This document shows, in pieces, positions 46,391-58,720 of a DNA stretch of 64,000 nt (positions are counted from its first letter, which is position 1; each line of letters begins with the position of its first letter). The notes beneath the pieces are model-generated. The model was not told the DNA's origin and did not search any database. It was given only the letters and a program-made list of their open reading frames with translations. The DNA is from Angiostrongylus vasorum (lineage: Eukaryota; Nematoda; Chromadorea; Rhabditida; Metastrongylidae), in contig JADANN010000192.1 of the NCBI GenBank assembly GCA_018806985.1, positions 1,116,001 through 1,180,000 on the forward strand, given 5' to 3'. The translations under genes and the position numbers were made by a program.

Positions 46391-46655
46391 GGTATATTTA
46401 TTTATTTGATCTTACACATTAATCTGCATTAGCTGGTGCGAGGTTGGTATAGGTCTTCGTTGTCGTTGTTGTTGTTGTTGTTGCCTTCCTCAGAGCCGTG
46501 ATGTTACGAGTGTCCCACAGCAAAATCGCCGAAACTTCAGCCATCGACCAACAACACCAACAACAACGACAACGACAACGAAGACCTAAACCAACCTCGC
46601 ATCAGCTAAAGAAGATCAGTTTATAAGATCATATAAATAAATATATCAATCGAGG
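46390..46655. mobile_element. fold-back element with Penelope-type core in its loop
   Basis: Two arms of about 105 bases are inverted copies. The left arm has TATATTTATTTATTTGATCT, GCATTAGCTGGTGCGAGGTT and AGGTCTTCGTTGTCG. The right arm, read on minus, has TATATTTATTTATATGATCT, CTTTAGCTGATGCGAGGTT and AGGTCTTCGTTGTCG. GTT/CAA triplet runs follow on the inside. The loop (46490-46550) carries TCAGAGCC and CGCCGAAACTTCAG, the remains of the terminal core seen elsewhere, and 14330-14395 is a single arm of the same family. Confidence 0.75.
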
Positions 46656-46659
46656 AAAT

Positions 46660-48460
46660 GTTTATTGCCTGTGTGTCTGAAACTGCAGTTTCTCATCATG
46701 GTAAGAACTAAAAATACAAGAGAGTTGATGCCACTTTTTCCATCCAAGTGGGGACATCTGCATTGCTTTTTTAGCCATGCAATGTCTTTATTGGCAAAGA
46801 CCAAATTATATGTTGAGCAGAAATATACATATAAAACAGGCATAAATCGATATGTACACCACGATGCTGAAAGAAACCGTCGACTCATCGTTCGAACATC
46901 TTCTACTCAATATGTAGGACCGCCATAGGGATGAATACACGCCAGGTCCACCCAGCTATAAACTTGTTTGTTGAAATTCAAAACAAAAGCAAAAAGAGCC
47001 GAAGACTCCTTGAAGTAATTATAAGAATAACTGGAAAAGATATCCGGAATTTTGCATTAGTCCTGTTATACAAAAAAAGGTTAATAAAACTTTAAGCATC
47101 GGCTAATCAATGAGGATTCTCCACGAAGAGTACTAGATGCTTATCAAAAGTTCGTGAGTGACTTCACTATCTGCTAGTCTACTTTTAAAATCGGTGAGAC
47201 CATTAGAGTGAAAGCGCTCAATTCAACAACAAGTGGAGAGTCTGTGGATAACCCAGTGCTCAATTTTTAACACAGAGGATTCCGCTGCGGTGAGGTCGCA
47301 CAGAAGTCACAAGACGTGTTAGTACCGGAAATGTATAAGAAACCATCGATTAGAGCACAAAACAGAATAAAATGAAGACACATTGTGTTTGGAGTGTTCG
47401 CGGTTATGTAGCAGAGTTCGCGTCATCTGCAGTAATGTTCGGTGAGATTTCGTTTCCACTTGCCGTTGAATACACTATTATCATCAATGGAAGAAAAGTG
47501 GCTCTCGACATAAAGTCCTCGATTGGCATACAATAATAAATGAAAATACTGATATAAAAGGCGTTTGTAGTGCATGCTTTGTGACAAACTGGACAGTTCT
47601 TGTTGAAGGAGTTACGAAAGACGAACACAATGAAGAAGGTAGAATACTCGACTAAGAAAAAACTAATCGTTGACCACTGAGTAACGTGTCAGCAGCTACG
47701 TACCTTGTATTTTCTGGTCCACTGAACCTCATGGGAAGTATAACTGATGCATTCAATTAGATCGTGTCTACAAAATGATACAATCTTCTTGTCATGGGAA
47801 TACGACTAGAACCGGATATGGTTGATAGTGTGACTATGATGTGATTGCTCCACAGTAGGTCGTCCATCGAAGTTTCATCAACTTTAAAAACCACGTCTGA
47901 CTCTATCAATTGACACTATAGATGCATTGCCGTGCATCAAGATGTGCAGTCGATTAGAGTAGAAGCGTTATTTTTGAATGATTGTCTACGAGTTCTAATC
48001 TCAAGGATCTCAGGTGCTCCTAATTTCCCATCAACCAACAGAAACCACGTCGGTAGCACAGAAATCAACTAAGTATTGCGCAACTCATTCTGCACTAAAC
48101 CAGGGTGTCTCCATCGGACCAAAAGATCCATCTCAATTAAGTGCAACTTTGCGAAAGCAACTGACCGCCATTATCTCCTACCTCCTCACACCCAGTTACC
48201 AGAAGCGTAATAATGAAAAAGTGGTCTCCATAATAATTGCTGAATGTAAGCTGATCTGATGGGAACCGTTCTGCCAAACATTGTTGCTGCTCCTGTAGAG
48301 GCAGGGAATTCAAGAAGAAGTTAGTCGATATGCCACTTTGAAAAGAACGGCGTCCTCTGGCTTTCAACAGGAGAACAGTTTTTGTTTAGCCGGAACTCAG
48401 TCCTAACCAAATTCGCAAAGTTCTGATGAAAAAAATAGTGCAGAAAGTGTGGAAGTGGTA
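46660..48460. other. no supported gene
   Basis: Open frames at 46646-46928 overlap on both strands with no motif. Others at 47404-47628 and 48014-48259 have no splice context. Nothing recognised. Confidence 0.35.
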
Positions 48461-48462
48461 GA

Positions 48463-51400
48463 TTAACGCAATATTTCAAATTTCTCTTTCACCTGAGAAG
48501 ATGTATAACCGCTGTACTCCATAGCCTGCCGTTGTTCTTTCCTCTGTTTGCTTTTGGATCTCTGGTAGCAGACGATTATCAACACCGTCCCTACCACGAA
48601 CACCAACAACACGAACGCTAGTAACACGTACACTCCAGCCATCCTAAAGAAAAGATGAACTATGACTTTTTCTTCTCTTGGAAGACTCAAACACTTCCAT
48701 TCGTTAATAGGATGAAGTCAAAAAAATGATGGTAATTTTTACTTTCTACTTGAACAACACAATTCAGCTCACAGGCAAACTTTACCAATCGAAATAAAAA
48801 GCAATACAGTCCACATATTCCTGCAAACAATATCTACTCGCTTTATTTCACTAGTGTAGAACCATTTGGTTACGGAATTACAAGCAGTTTACAAGGCACT
48901 TAAAAAAATATGCATAGCGCTATAAAAATAGTACCCCAAAATTAGGTTGAAAAAGTTGTCAATCAGAGATTGATGATTATGCTATGCTATGAAGTGGAGT
49001 TGGTCCTGTCCCTAACGCGCTGCAAAACTTAATTGGATTGGGTTACTAAACTCTGCCATGCCTAGATGTAGATCTTTCATAGACTGACTACTATTTTGTA
49101 AACGCTGTTGCTGACTCTCGAGTGAATAGTGCAAGAAGATGAGTATATTGCAGTTCTTCACGAGTTTTTCCGACTTCTCCAAAGATATTTCTTTGCTGTA
49201 ATCGTTTTCTTAGCATGGATGACGTCATAGCATTCAATTCAATCTCTAAGCTATTAAATAATCATCACGGCTTCACCTTACTTTCAATTTGCCTTCGAGA
49301 AGCGTTTCAGAAACCAATTCTTGTTTGCGGTGATGCCGAACGGCAAAAGCCGTAAGGAATCCACTTCAATCATATTTGACGAGAAGAAGTTTCAGTACGA
49401 GGACTTATTTGCGTTTAATTTCAATCTTTATTCATCAGACACCTGTTTCTTGTTTTTTGGGTTTCTAAGCCAGTTTACATTTCCTGCAAATGTTCTTATT
49501 TCTAAACCCTGGAAGCTCGGCAGGCTCTAAAACCGCTTTGCCTGATCATCCGTCATCTTTAGGGCCCTCGGAGCCATCATGAAGCTAATGAGCTCAGCAC
49601 TGTACCAAGGGTTTATCAACAGCGCTCTCTGACTAACCATATCCTTAGTGGTTTTGAATGCCTTAATTAATCATCTAGCTAACTTAAATTTAAAAGGAAT
49701 TTTAGTAAATATGGAAGACAACATAACAATAAAGAGCTAAAACACAAAGATGTTAGCCTTTGCTAAAAAAACAAACCGTCAACGTTTGGTGGAACGCCAA
49801 AGCCGACAGGATTTTTCGAACGATATTGTACTTTCCAAATGTGCTACTGTTTTTTAAATTGATTTGCATAGAACTGATAAGAGTTGCGAAATCTCTGAAT
49901 GACTGAAATGATTTCGTGAAAAAAATCGCCACAACTCACCAGTGCTGGTCTTTCGGGCAGCAACCGTGCTCGCAACATCCCTGATCGCGTTCACACCTAA
50001 AGAATGAAGGGACTGTAGTCCTTTTGAAAACAAAACATCAAAGGTTGGAGCTTAGAAAATGTTTTCGTAGTGTAAAGTTTTTTACAGGTAAAAAGAGTGA
50101 AATGAATAAATAAGTGACGAAACAACCACAATGATGAAAAGATATTTGCAAAACTACGGGCCGCAGGTGTATGCGGTGTGGAACGAACGCGCTATTACCC
50201 TTTCCGGCAGCTAAGGCGTTCACCACCACACAGTGCAGGGTTATTCGTTTCGTCTGTCTCTCAGCTAGTTCTATCGATCAGTGCCATCAGCAGTCGTCCG
50301 TAAGTAACGAAAATCCTACGCACGTAAACGATTCTCATTTATATTGCTAACAATAAAAGGAAACGCCCACAACCTACCGAACTTTCTAAACAACTTAGAA
50401 TTTCAGCAGAAAGTTGTCTGTTTAGCCACGACACCAGATACGATGTCCGTATTTGAATAATTTCAACAGAAAAATTTGTTAGCAGAGAGGTGAGGGCACC
50501 ACGATAGCGGACAATCTGGGCATTCAATAGAAAACAAGTGCACCTTCAGCGGTCGCAGATATACGCAAGTACCAACTATTTTTCATTTCAATGACAACCA
50601 CTATGTAGTCAACCAATTTATCGTTTAGAATACTTGATCTACTAATATTTCCAGATTATGTGGGGTATATGAAAGGTCGCAACCCTCCCGCAAGTGCTCA
50701 CAGAAAACTGATGAACTCCTTTTTTTCGTTCAGTCTGCTAATTTTCATTGATTCAAAACCAGCCGATTTAAACATGTTTTACAAATATTTAAAATGTACT
50801 CCAAAGTTTAAATACGTGTGTAGAGGTGTGCGTGCGTGCGTGTGTGTGCATGTATGTATCTGTTTGTTTGTATATATATATATATGTATGCGTGTGTGTG
50901 TGTGTGTGCGTGTGTTATTAAGCTATAAACTCGCAGTAATTCAGTCTTTCAAATAGCATTTCGCGTAACAAATCCCGAAAAAAGAAAACATTGCAGTAAG
51001 AAAAAAGGTTCTATTTCGGAATATTTGTTCATCCCAATTTCAGCGCTTCAGAACGTTATCGATATTTTTGAGTAAGGCACTCCATGACCTATTTTCGGTC
51101 TAAACTACAAAATAAAACAAAAGGAGGAACATACACAAGTGTGACTGTGTTGTTGTTAACTCGTTTCGCCTGATAGACACATCGAATAAAACTGGAGAAG
51201 CCACCTGAAAAAACGGACAGTCCAGTACGGAAACCAAAAACATCCATACTTCAAGTAACAGACGTCAATAACAATGTCATTTTCAATCTCCACCATGATA
51301 AAGACAAGACAGCTAAAGAAAAACTAATGTAAGCCGCTAACGAATTCTCAGGAATATTAATAGAATCTGGGGGGAAAGGCTCAGATCTAGCACCTCTCTA

Positions 51401-52888
51401 AGGGCAGTGCTAAGATCTATTATGTTACCTTTGTGAAAAAGCTCCGAATGCAGCAGTATGGACCGGCAACATGCCTTCCTAATTTGGCGTTCGCTAGCTC
51501 TTGTAACCGCTTTTTCTTTTTCTAATGGCTAGAAAATCTCACCTTCCAACTCCTGCCTTAGGAACGTGCCGATCGTACCATGTTGATATACCTGAAATGG
51601 TGCTGAAGCATAAGTCATTCTGCGTTTACATATCCTTTAGGAATGCGTCATGCAATCAACTTTATTTAGCATCATAGAGGTGATTGAATGCATATCTGGC
51701 CTTTACAATGACTCGCGGTGGCCTGCCGATGTATAGAGCCAGTGCTGCTATCCTCCCAGACAAGTCTGGTACCAATTTGCAGACCCCGGAGTGATGGAAG
51801 GCTTGGTGAGCCATGGGCGCGGAATCGATCCGCATTTGTGTACTGCAGGGCATCTCCGACCACTGCGCCACACGCTCCCTTATGGAATAGAAATCGTTGT
51901 AAATTGTGATTAGCAACTTCAGTAACCATGAATCAGATAAAGGAATGCATGTAGATCTCGAAGTTTGGTATAATGATCGATCTAAGGCTTGGCCCAAAGA
52001 AAATATGTTCGAAACCTTTTTGAGAAACAGAATTGTCTTATTCATGCTTAGTAGAATGGGCACCACCAAAAAGTTGCAGCTTGACTAACCTAACAGAGAA
52101 ATCAACATGATGAAATTTGGTTCGCAGCTCGGGAACAGCATTTTGTGGAGGGGTACTCACAAGGACGTCCATATAATTTATCGCGCAATTCATCCCTAGT
52201 TTCGTCTAGGAAACTTAGAAAAAGATCTATAGGCAAGGTGAAAGGGCATTTAACGCATCGAAAGGACTAATGGGAAGGACCTGCAGTCTGTGGCTCATGT
52301 TGAACAAATAATGGAGCAAATCTAGCTTTCTAAAGTTTTTGAACATTGCATCGTGAGCGCTACTGGTACAAGCGAAAATATAGATAATCATACGAAATGG
52401 GTATCTCCTTTGAGATCTGAAGGATAAAAAAAGGGTAAAGTTATCGGCACTGATAAATCCCCTGAGGGATGCGCCATGCACTCGACTTCATTAAGAACTT
52501 CTTAATGAAATAATATCTGAAAAGCGCTCAAAAACAATCGGACTCTGCAGAATGTCAAGCCGAAGGAAGAACCATCGAGACTCTGCCTATAATTTCTCAT
52601 AAGGACTTTGAAAAATAGGGTGCCTTTCATGTCTCTTAAGCGTATAGAATCATTCGATCAAGTCTAGAATGCGAAGCGACGCAGTACATTAGCGTTGTCT
52701 TCAGTCATTTCATGACCAATGTAGAAGAAATGAGGAACAGATTTGTCATGATTGCTGATATTGAGAATCGTGCCTCGGTGCTGTGAACTAGACGCACTGA
52801 AAACTCACCTCATCTGGCCCAGCGCCAGCTACTGGGTACGATTTGCTGACTCTGTAGCACTGAGGACATGTCGGCTGCAGCGTTTTGC
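48463..52888 (-). CDS. small cysteine-rich single-pass membrane protein (partial model)
   Basis: Two exons join cleanly: 49996-49940 (CERDQGCCEHGCCPKDQH, donor TG|GTGAGT) and 48643-48463 after TTTCTTTAG, where TG|G makes Trp. The last exon gives one strong membrane helix (VYVLLAFVLLVFVVGTVLII) followed by a basic stretch (RSKSKQRKEQRQ) and a short cytoplasmic tail with YSGY, ending in a stop. An earlier exon at 52888 (or 52874) to 52809 reads PTCPQCYRVSKSYPVAGAGP before GTGAGT. Its phase does not meet the next exon, so another exon is missing between them. Small extracellular CC-rich domain, one helix and a short tail recall Shisa/VOPP1-type proteins, but I cannot assign a family. No start codon was found. 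Confidence 0.5.
50100..50330 (-). repeat. tRNA-like SINE, family 2
   Basis: The plus strand reads ATATTTGCAAAACTACGGGC, CGCGCTATTACCCTTTCCGG, GTTCACCACCACACAGTGC, GTCTCTCAGCTAGTTCTATC and TGCCATCAGCAG, the inverted order of family 2. It sits in an intron of the cysteine-rich membrane protein gene, in the same orientation. Confidence 0.75.
50815..50925. repeat. GT/TA-rich simple sequence
   Basis: Mixed (GT)n, (TA)n and GTGC units with interruptions. The CVCVHVCICLFVYIYI frame across it is a repeat artefact. Confidence 0.85.
51640..51885 (-). repeat. tRNA-like SINE, family 1
   Basis: On plus: GGAATGCGTCATGCAATCAA, ATGCATATCTGGCCTTTACA, ACAAGTCTGGTACCAATTTG, GGAATCGATCC and CCACTGCGCCACACGC. 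It lacks part of its 3' tail. The 135-codon minus frame through it is not a gene. Confidence 0.85.
52445..52497 (-). repeat. SINE family 1 tail fragment
   Basis: GATAAATCCCCTGAGGGATG, CGCCATGCACTCGACTTCAT matches only the last 50 bases of the family. The rest of the element is missing. Confidence 0.6.
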
Positions 52889-53319
52889 CTGAAACTCTTC
52901 TTCTTTTCTACGGCAACATACATCGTGAACTTATTTCAGCAACAGCGAATGTACTGACAATATTTGGTAGGAATTTTGGTTAGGTTTATCCATCCCTGCC
53001 TTGTGCAACTCATAGCTGATGAGAAGGTAACTATTGCTAATGATCCGTTGTAATGCACATCTTCTTAAAACCCTAACCACTAAAAAGTTTCTCACGATGG
53101 TTTTCTCTTGAACCAAAACCGTTCCGACAATCAGTAGAAGCCTTATCACTACTCGTCTGTGTCTCTTCTATATTAGTACTAACCGAGAACGTTTCATTCT
53201 CACTAACTATGGCCAAATCATTCTTTTATGTCCTTATTCGAAAACGTGATGAAGGACTTCATTACACATAGGAAAACGCTAACTTTTGCTCATAACAATC
53301 AGTCTTAACTACTTTCTAG

Positions 53320-53479
53320 CGAAATGAGTTTAGGTTTCTGGCCAAGAAAAAACAGTTTATGCAGAAAATCCTGGAAATTTATCGTCGTGCCGTACTTGCT
53401 TTCCAGCAGAATGATGAAATCGTTGAATATTTGTTGTGCATCGGAAAACCCAAATGCTGCGCTTAATTGAGAAGTGCTA
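53320..53479 (-). other. possible terminal exon, unassigned
   Basis: The minus strand after CGCATAG at 53480 is open for about 53 codons with a protein-like makeup (AAFGFSDAQQIFNDFIILLE, TTINFQDFLHKLFFLGQ) and ends in a stop. No partner exon was found and no family is recognised; chance is possible. Confidence 0.25.
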
Positions 53480-53499
53480 TGCGAGTTCCCAGAGGGGCA

Positions 53500-56045
53500 T
53501 TATTTGTGATCATTCATTCTCGAGGATTTATTCGTAACAGTTTCTTTTAAAGAATCAACTATTATAAAAGCAATCTCAAGGCTATCCTGTGGTGGGGATC
53601 TAAATATAGCAAAAAATTTGGTTCTACGAGAAATCGACTTACACAGGAAATTCTATCAGAATACATATAGGAAATTTTTTACTATTTTTATGATTTCTCA
53701 CTTGCAAAGGACTAAATTCTCTTTAATTCTAGCTTTTGCCTGATGTTAGTCAAGCAAAATGAAAGTAGTTTGAGAATTTATAAGAGTTAGTTGGATGTGA
53801 ATAACTGTCAACAACAAAACATAGAAGCCGAGGATCTCGCTCACGGGTTGTACGTCGGATTTGCAACGCGTGCGTTCAATGGAAGTGTGTCCCATCGACT
53901 CATCTTCCCTGAAAGTATCGATTTTTTGACGGTGCGAATCTAGATCGAACAGCGATATTGATTCTTCTGGAAACCTAGAACAAACTATGAGTCATTTTCT
54001 TTTGTGCCATGCAAGCGAATTCGAAATAGAATCCAGTTGTAGCTTCACATTTGTGAAACCCTTGAATGAATGGTTTCATTAATGTTGCTATACAGATCTA
54101 TCTGCAAGAAGCTGTTCCAATAGTTTGAAGGAGCTATTATGGAGAAAAACTGCCCTATGTGGTGGACACTTTTATGCAGAGTTAGGCAATAAGTGACACA
54201 AGAGCACAGAGTGCTGAAGGTCTCAGTGTATGTACACCACTCGTTGAACAAACACAAGACAAACTACAGGCAAGGAATCCTGCCTAGGACCTCCACTACT
54301 AGGGAGGAAACACTAGCACATTTGGCCTAGAATTAATGGGTCTTTAAAAATTGACTAATCTGAGAGGGAGGATTCTTTACATTTAGCTGGCGCGATCGTA
54401 GCATTGTAGTCTGGAAATAAAATAAAGAGGTTACCAGCTTCTAAATCAATGTCTATTTTTGTTAGGCTTATTTATTCACTTAAAAAACTGTCAGCTGTGT
54501 TTCTTTAAACAGTCATTTCGCATTCGAAAGTTGGTAGACAAAAATGTCTAGCTTTCCGTTAAATAATTACTCAATTTGAACAATAGAGAAGCAAAAGTCG
54601 ATGGGATAAGAAGAGCTTCAATATGTGATAAAGTCCTAAAAAAGTTGAGCGCTGAGGTAATGTAATAAAGATGTTCGGTGAAGAAATACTCTCGGATAAG
54701 GACGCCGCTGGGTTCGAGTCTCACCGGAACCGGTTCTGCCCCTAAGCCCCTCAGGAGAACCAGGCTGTACGTTCGCTTCCCTCCAACACTCGTTCCTAAG
54801 CGCTATAATCCGCACGCCGACAAAGATTTCCTGCTCGACGACTACCATTGAAGCGTAAGGCTACTTTTGTTCATAATTAGTTTATGAACTGTGCTAAGGG
54901 ATAGTTTTCTAGACTGTAACACTTTCCCAAATGACAGAAACAGGCTTGAAGGATTATAAGTTCTAACTGGGATGACGCAACGACAACGACAACTTGTGTT
55001 GGGCTGCTATTATAATGGTTGGGCAATTTCTTCGAACTACAATGAAAAGTGCTCCTTTATAAAATTATAGATCTATATCACCATTTATATTTTTTACTAA
55101 ATACACTTTTTTTTCTTGTTTGTTATGCTTTTTTACTGGGTAGTTTTCGGTGCAAAACATCTTCCTTAGAGCTGTCTCAAGGCGAAGAGTTGCGTGGCTA
55201 CATGAGGCTTGGGACGATTGCTGTGGGTGTTCTCCATCGTGTTATTTTGCAAAGTTTATCTTTTTTCTAAATAATTGCATACCTTCAATTTCTAAGCAAA
55301 CCCACGCTTGCTTAGAAATTTCGGTCCAAATGATCGTTAGTGGGACTACCGAATCTAAAAACGAAAACATTCCATGCCACTAAATACCTAAGCACGCCTC
55401 ATAACGCAAAGTCGATAAATTGTTCCTATTTTTCAACGGATACTTACTACTTATTACAAGCACTGAGAACTGGAAACTAAATGCTTCTAGTATGCAGCAT
55501 TCAATAGCACTGACGGACTCAGCTGGTCACTACTTACTTGAAAGGGTCGTCCTCACGAAAACGGTGCGGACTTCATTATTCAGTTTCTACTTAACGAGAA
55601 ATGCTCTGAATGGCTAAATTTTCTTTCCCTTGAGTCTCGAATCAATCACAAGAAAGCCTTTCCAATTCACTACCCCAGGAAATCGCCGGTCGTTAGGAAT
55701 ATGAGGTAAATTTGTCCATTTAAGGGTAGATTGCCACTATGACGACGAACCATCTGTGTCATCGATTCATTCTTGTGTGGTCTTTCGGACAAAAACATCG
55801 AAATGTTCTTCAGCTCAGGAAGCTCTTATGAAGAATGAATTCTTGCTGTAGACTGGCAACGCTTATAAACACTACCTCTTCTCAAACGATGGTGAAAAAA
55901 AATCATTTACTGCGACTGTTGAATCATCTTCGTTCATTTTTTACTTCAAATAAACTGTCATTCCGGCATATTCTTCATAGTTCGATGAAACTGAATTCTC
56001 AGAATAGAAAGCTTAAAATAAAGAGCAAAAATTATGATAAAAGCT
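53500..56045. other. no supported gene
   Basis: This stretch is AT-rich. Near 54690-54770 there is a more GC-rich patch (GGGTTCGAGTCTCACCGG, TCTGCCCCTAAGCCCCTCAG) with a box B-like GGTTCGAGTC but no matching box A or cloverleaf, so not a tRNA. The open frames at 55049-55617 carry no motif. Confidence 0.4.
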
Positions 56046-56047
56046 CT

Positions 56048-56217
56048 AAATAAAAAGCTCTCGGCGTTGATCAATCCCTGAGGAATGCGCCATGCATTCG
56101 ACTTCATTAAGCATCGTTGGAGGTGATTAAATGCATATCTGGCCTTCACAATGACTCGGGGTGGCCTACCGACGTATCGAGCCAGTGCTGCTATCCTTTC
56201 AGACAAGTCTGGTAGCA
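56048..56217 (-). repeat. SINE family 1, 5' truncated
   Basis: The plus strand starts AAGCTCTCGGCGTTGATCAA, GCATTCGACTTCATTAAGCA, ATGCATATCTGGCCTTCACA and stops at CAGACAAGTCTGGTAGCAA. The tRNA-like head is absent, the usual look of a truncated retroposed copy. Confidence 0.8.
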
Positions 56218-56229
56218 ATGTTCAACTCA

Positions 56230-58620
56230 CAGCATGGACACCAAAGCCGAGAAGAAATCCGACATTTTCGACCAGAAGAAACCTATGAGTAAATCAACAT
56301 AAAGTAGAAGTCCGACTCATTTTATTTCTTATAGATGGAGTAGAGTAATTAGTACTGGTGCCTGCTAGAGTCATTCGATTAAAGTTAATACAAGGGATAA
56401 GTGGTCACACTATAGACGAGTTGAGAATAAGGATTACCCGTTAACTGACTATAAGGGAAAAGTTACTTTCGTTTAAGGGTTACGTTACGTTTAAGTATGA
56501 CAAAACAAGAAAAGACAACAAGGAAATGTCCGCTGTGGAACATAGGAAAATTATGTTCCTAATAAAACACTTAAAACATGAAAATGTGATAAGAAGATAA
56601 GACAAAATTTTACAGCAAAACATAAGACAGACGAAAATTTATGCAAAATGTCGCCAGTAGATTCACAAGAAATTGAGAACGTTCAAGAGCTCATCAAGTA
56701 GATGAATAATGAGGTTTTCTTCGTAGTTCATCTGCCTAAGAATTCTTCAGCAAAGTGACACAAAGAAGACAGAATAGAAAGAAACTTCAAAACAACGACA
56801 ACATTCGGAGTGAAAGTAACGGTTCTCCCTGCTAAATCTCGTGGCTCATGAAGGGAAAAAAAATCTCTCCCTGTATCGAACTACAGTAGGATTCTGGCAG
56901 TGTTGTTTTCATCCTTGTGCTGCCTGTCGAATTATGGTGTACTGCTGATAGTTCGTCGACAAACAGGATGTTCCAAGTCGAAAAAGGATCTAACTGCAGG
57001 TAAAAATATCCCACGGTATGTGGTGATGTTTCCGCCAAAAGCGATAAAAAAGAATATCATGCCAAAAGTATGATGCTCATCGCATCTAACAAACAAGCGA
57101 ATCCTTTGGTTGGCTCTGATACGATGATAAAACGAATAGGGTTTACTGAAGCCCGCTTGAGTTATTCTATTATTAACGAAAAAGATTGTCAAAGTGTTTT
57201 CGAATGTGTATCCATCAGTCCCTACATCTATCTCCCCAAAGGTCCCACTTGTTGACTCAACAAGAATCCATTGCAAGTTTAAATATGTCAGCCAGCATTG
57301 CCAGAAAATACCACATGGTAGAATTGATCTAGTGAGGAATTCCACACATTTACTAAATAAGCGGTGGTGGGTCGTCGTTCACGAATGGGAGCAGCTTTCT
57401 GGCTGAGCAAACAACCGACTCACGTCTCCCGGCGAGCAAACTACCTGTACCGGCTGCCGCCGTCAAATCCTTCCAAAACCTTTCATAAAACGTAAAGTGG
57501 CAGCAATATGCAGGCGAAAAACCAAACGAGAGAATTCTTCGGATTCAGAGTACAAGAATACTCTTGGGTTCAATGGAATTACACACGATACTAATCAATA
57601 AATATAGTATTTATTGGCAATATGCAAATTTATTTATGAAAGCTTCAGCTCTCTTTGAAAGTAGCTCTATTTTCGCAAGGTTTTGTAGTTAGCACAATAA
57701 ACACTGCCAGTATGTCATGAAAATGTTCAACAATCACTTTGTTAATCCAAAATGAATCAGTGCCGACGAAGGATTCCTTTGCTTCTTCATAAAGGATTGT
57801 AACTGAAGTGCCATGTGAATCCGCTATGTGGTTCGTTTAATGCTGTTGAAGCTTCTAAGCCACAATTTCAAGATGAATTCAACTAAAAGTTTGAGTAGCA
57901 TCCTTTCAACTGCGTTCTTTCATCAACAGAAGAAATTGGAATGGAAGTTTATGACTACTGGACCTACTGCTCCTCTGAGAATTTCTAAAGAAATTTCTGA
58001 ATAGTGCATTTGAAACCGCCCATCCTATCACTGTAATAAAAAATCAGGACTTGAGGATTCCAACTAAAATCACTTGTACAACAAAATGTTTTCACATCAC
58101 AAAGTCGTCTAAGCTTCAAGGATTTTCAAACACTTCGATTAAAATCGAGATCTACTTGGATATCCTGTTCACATGACCGGTCATCATATCGATTATGTGG
58201 ATCTACCAGCACTCCTACATTCGACTCGTTTTTCCTCCCATTCATCATCCACAGTGCCCTTCGAACGCTTCGCGTGTTATTTCGGTTGTTGGTTGAGAAT
58301 TTCGTTTTTCTTTGCGAAAGTCGTAAGAATTTTTGTTCGAGTCGATCCTCCTCAGAATTATGGAGATAGTCGAGCTAAGGCGTTCCGCGCCCATATTGCA
58401 AGAGAGCGTTGGCGAGGGGGTCGAATAATAGCCTTGCTCCCTGATCGACGGTATTACTAATCAGTGCATCATATCTTCTCTATGAATATTGCTGAAAGCG
58501 AGTCGTGCCGAATTTTGCTGAATACGAGTCGTGGCGAATTTTCTAGGAATCCTGGTGTGAGCATGAAACAGCATTCTTAGACCTTTATCTCAAGAGGTCA
58601 CCAACTATTGTGGTTTGATG
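56230..58620. other. no supported gene
   Basis: The longest frame is 137 codons on minus (57345-56932, with GEIDVGTDGYTFENTLTIFF). That length is expected by chance a few times in a window this size. It has no start or splice context that I trust and no known motif. The frame at 58173-58460 (95 codons) is also unassigned. Confidence 0.35.
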
Positions 58621-58629
58621 GGAGCGCGC

Positions 58630-58720
58630 TGCACCTAAACAAGCTTGCTACCAATGTCCCTCTCCCGGAGGAATGAGGAGTTCGTTTGGCTCAAGACTGG
58701 ATCGAACAAGAGCTTTGAGC
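58630..58720 (-). repeat. SINE family 1 related fragment
   Basis: GCTACCAATGTCCCTCTCCC, GGAGTTCGTTTGGCTC, ACTGGATCGAACAAGAGC parallel 7125-7205 and the inverted middle of SINE family 1. Neither end is recognisable. Confidence 0.4.

Noticed and set aside
51662..52069. 135-codon minus-strand frame
   Set aside because: About half of it is SINE family 1, and the rest has no motif or splice support.
53096..53149. Signal-peptide exon (RLLLIVGTVLVQEKTI) for the cysteine-rich membrane protein
   Set aside because: It has a good GTGAGA donor, but the frame begins with GTG and no in-frame ATG is present upstream.
54636..54848. Possible tRNA or gene near GGGTTCGAGTCTCACC
   Set aside because: The box B-like motif has no partner box A, no acceptor stem and no anticodon arm; the frame there is short and unrecognised.
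56932..57345. 137-codon minus-strand frame
   Set aside because: A frame of this length is expected a few times by chance in a window this size; no start context, splice pattern or motif supports it.
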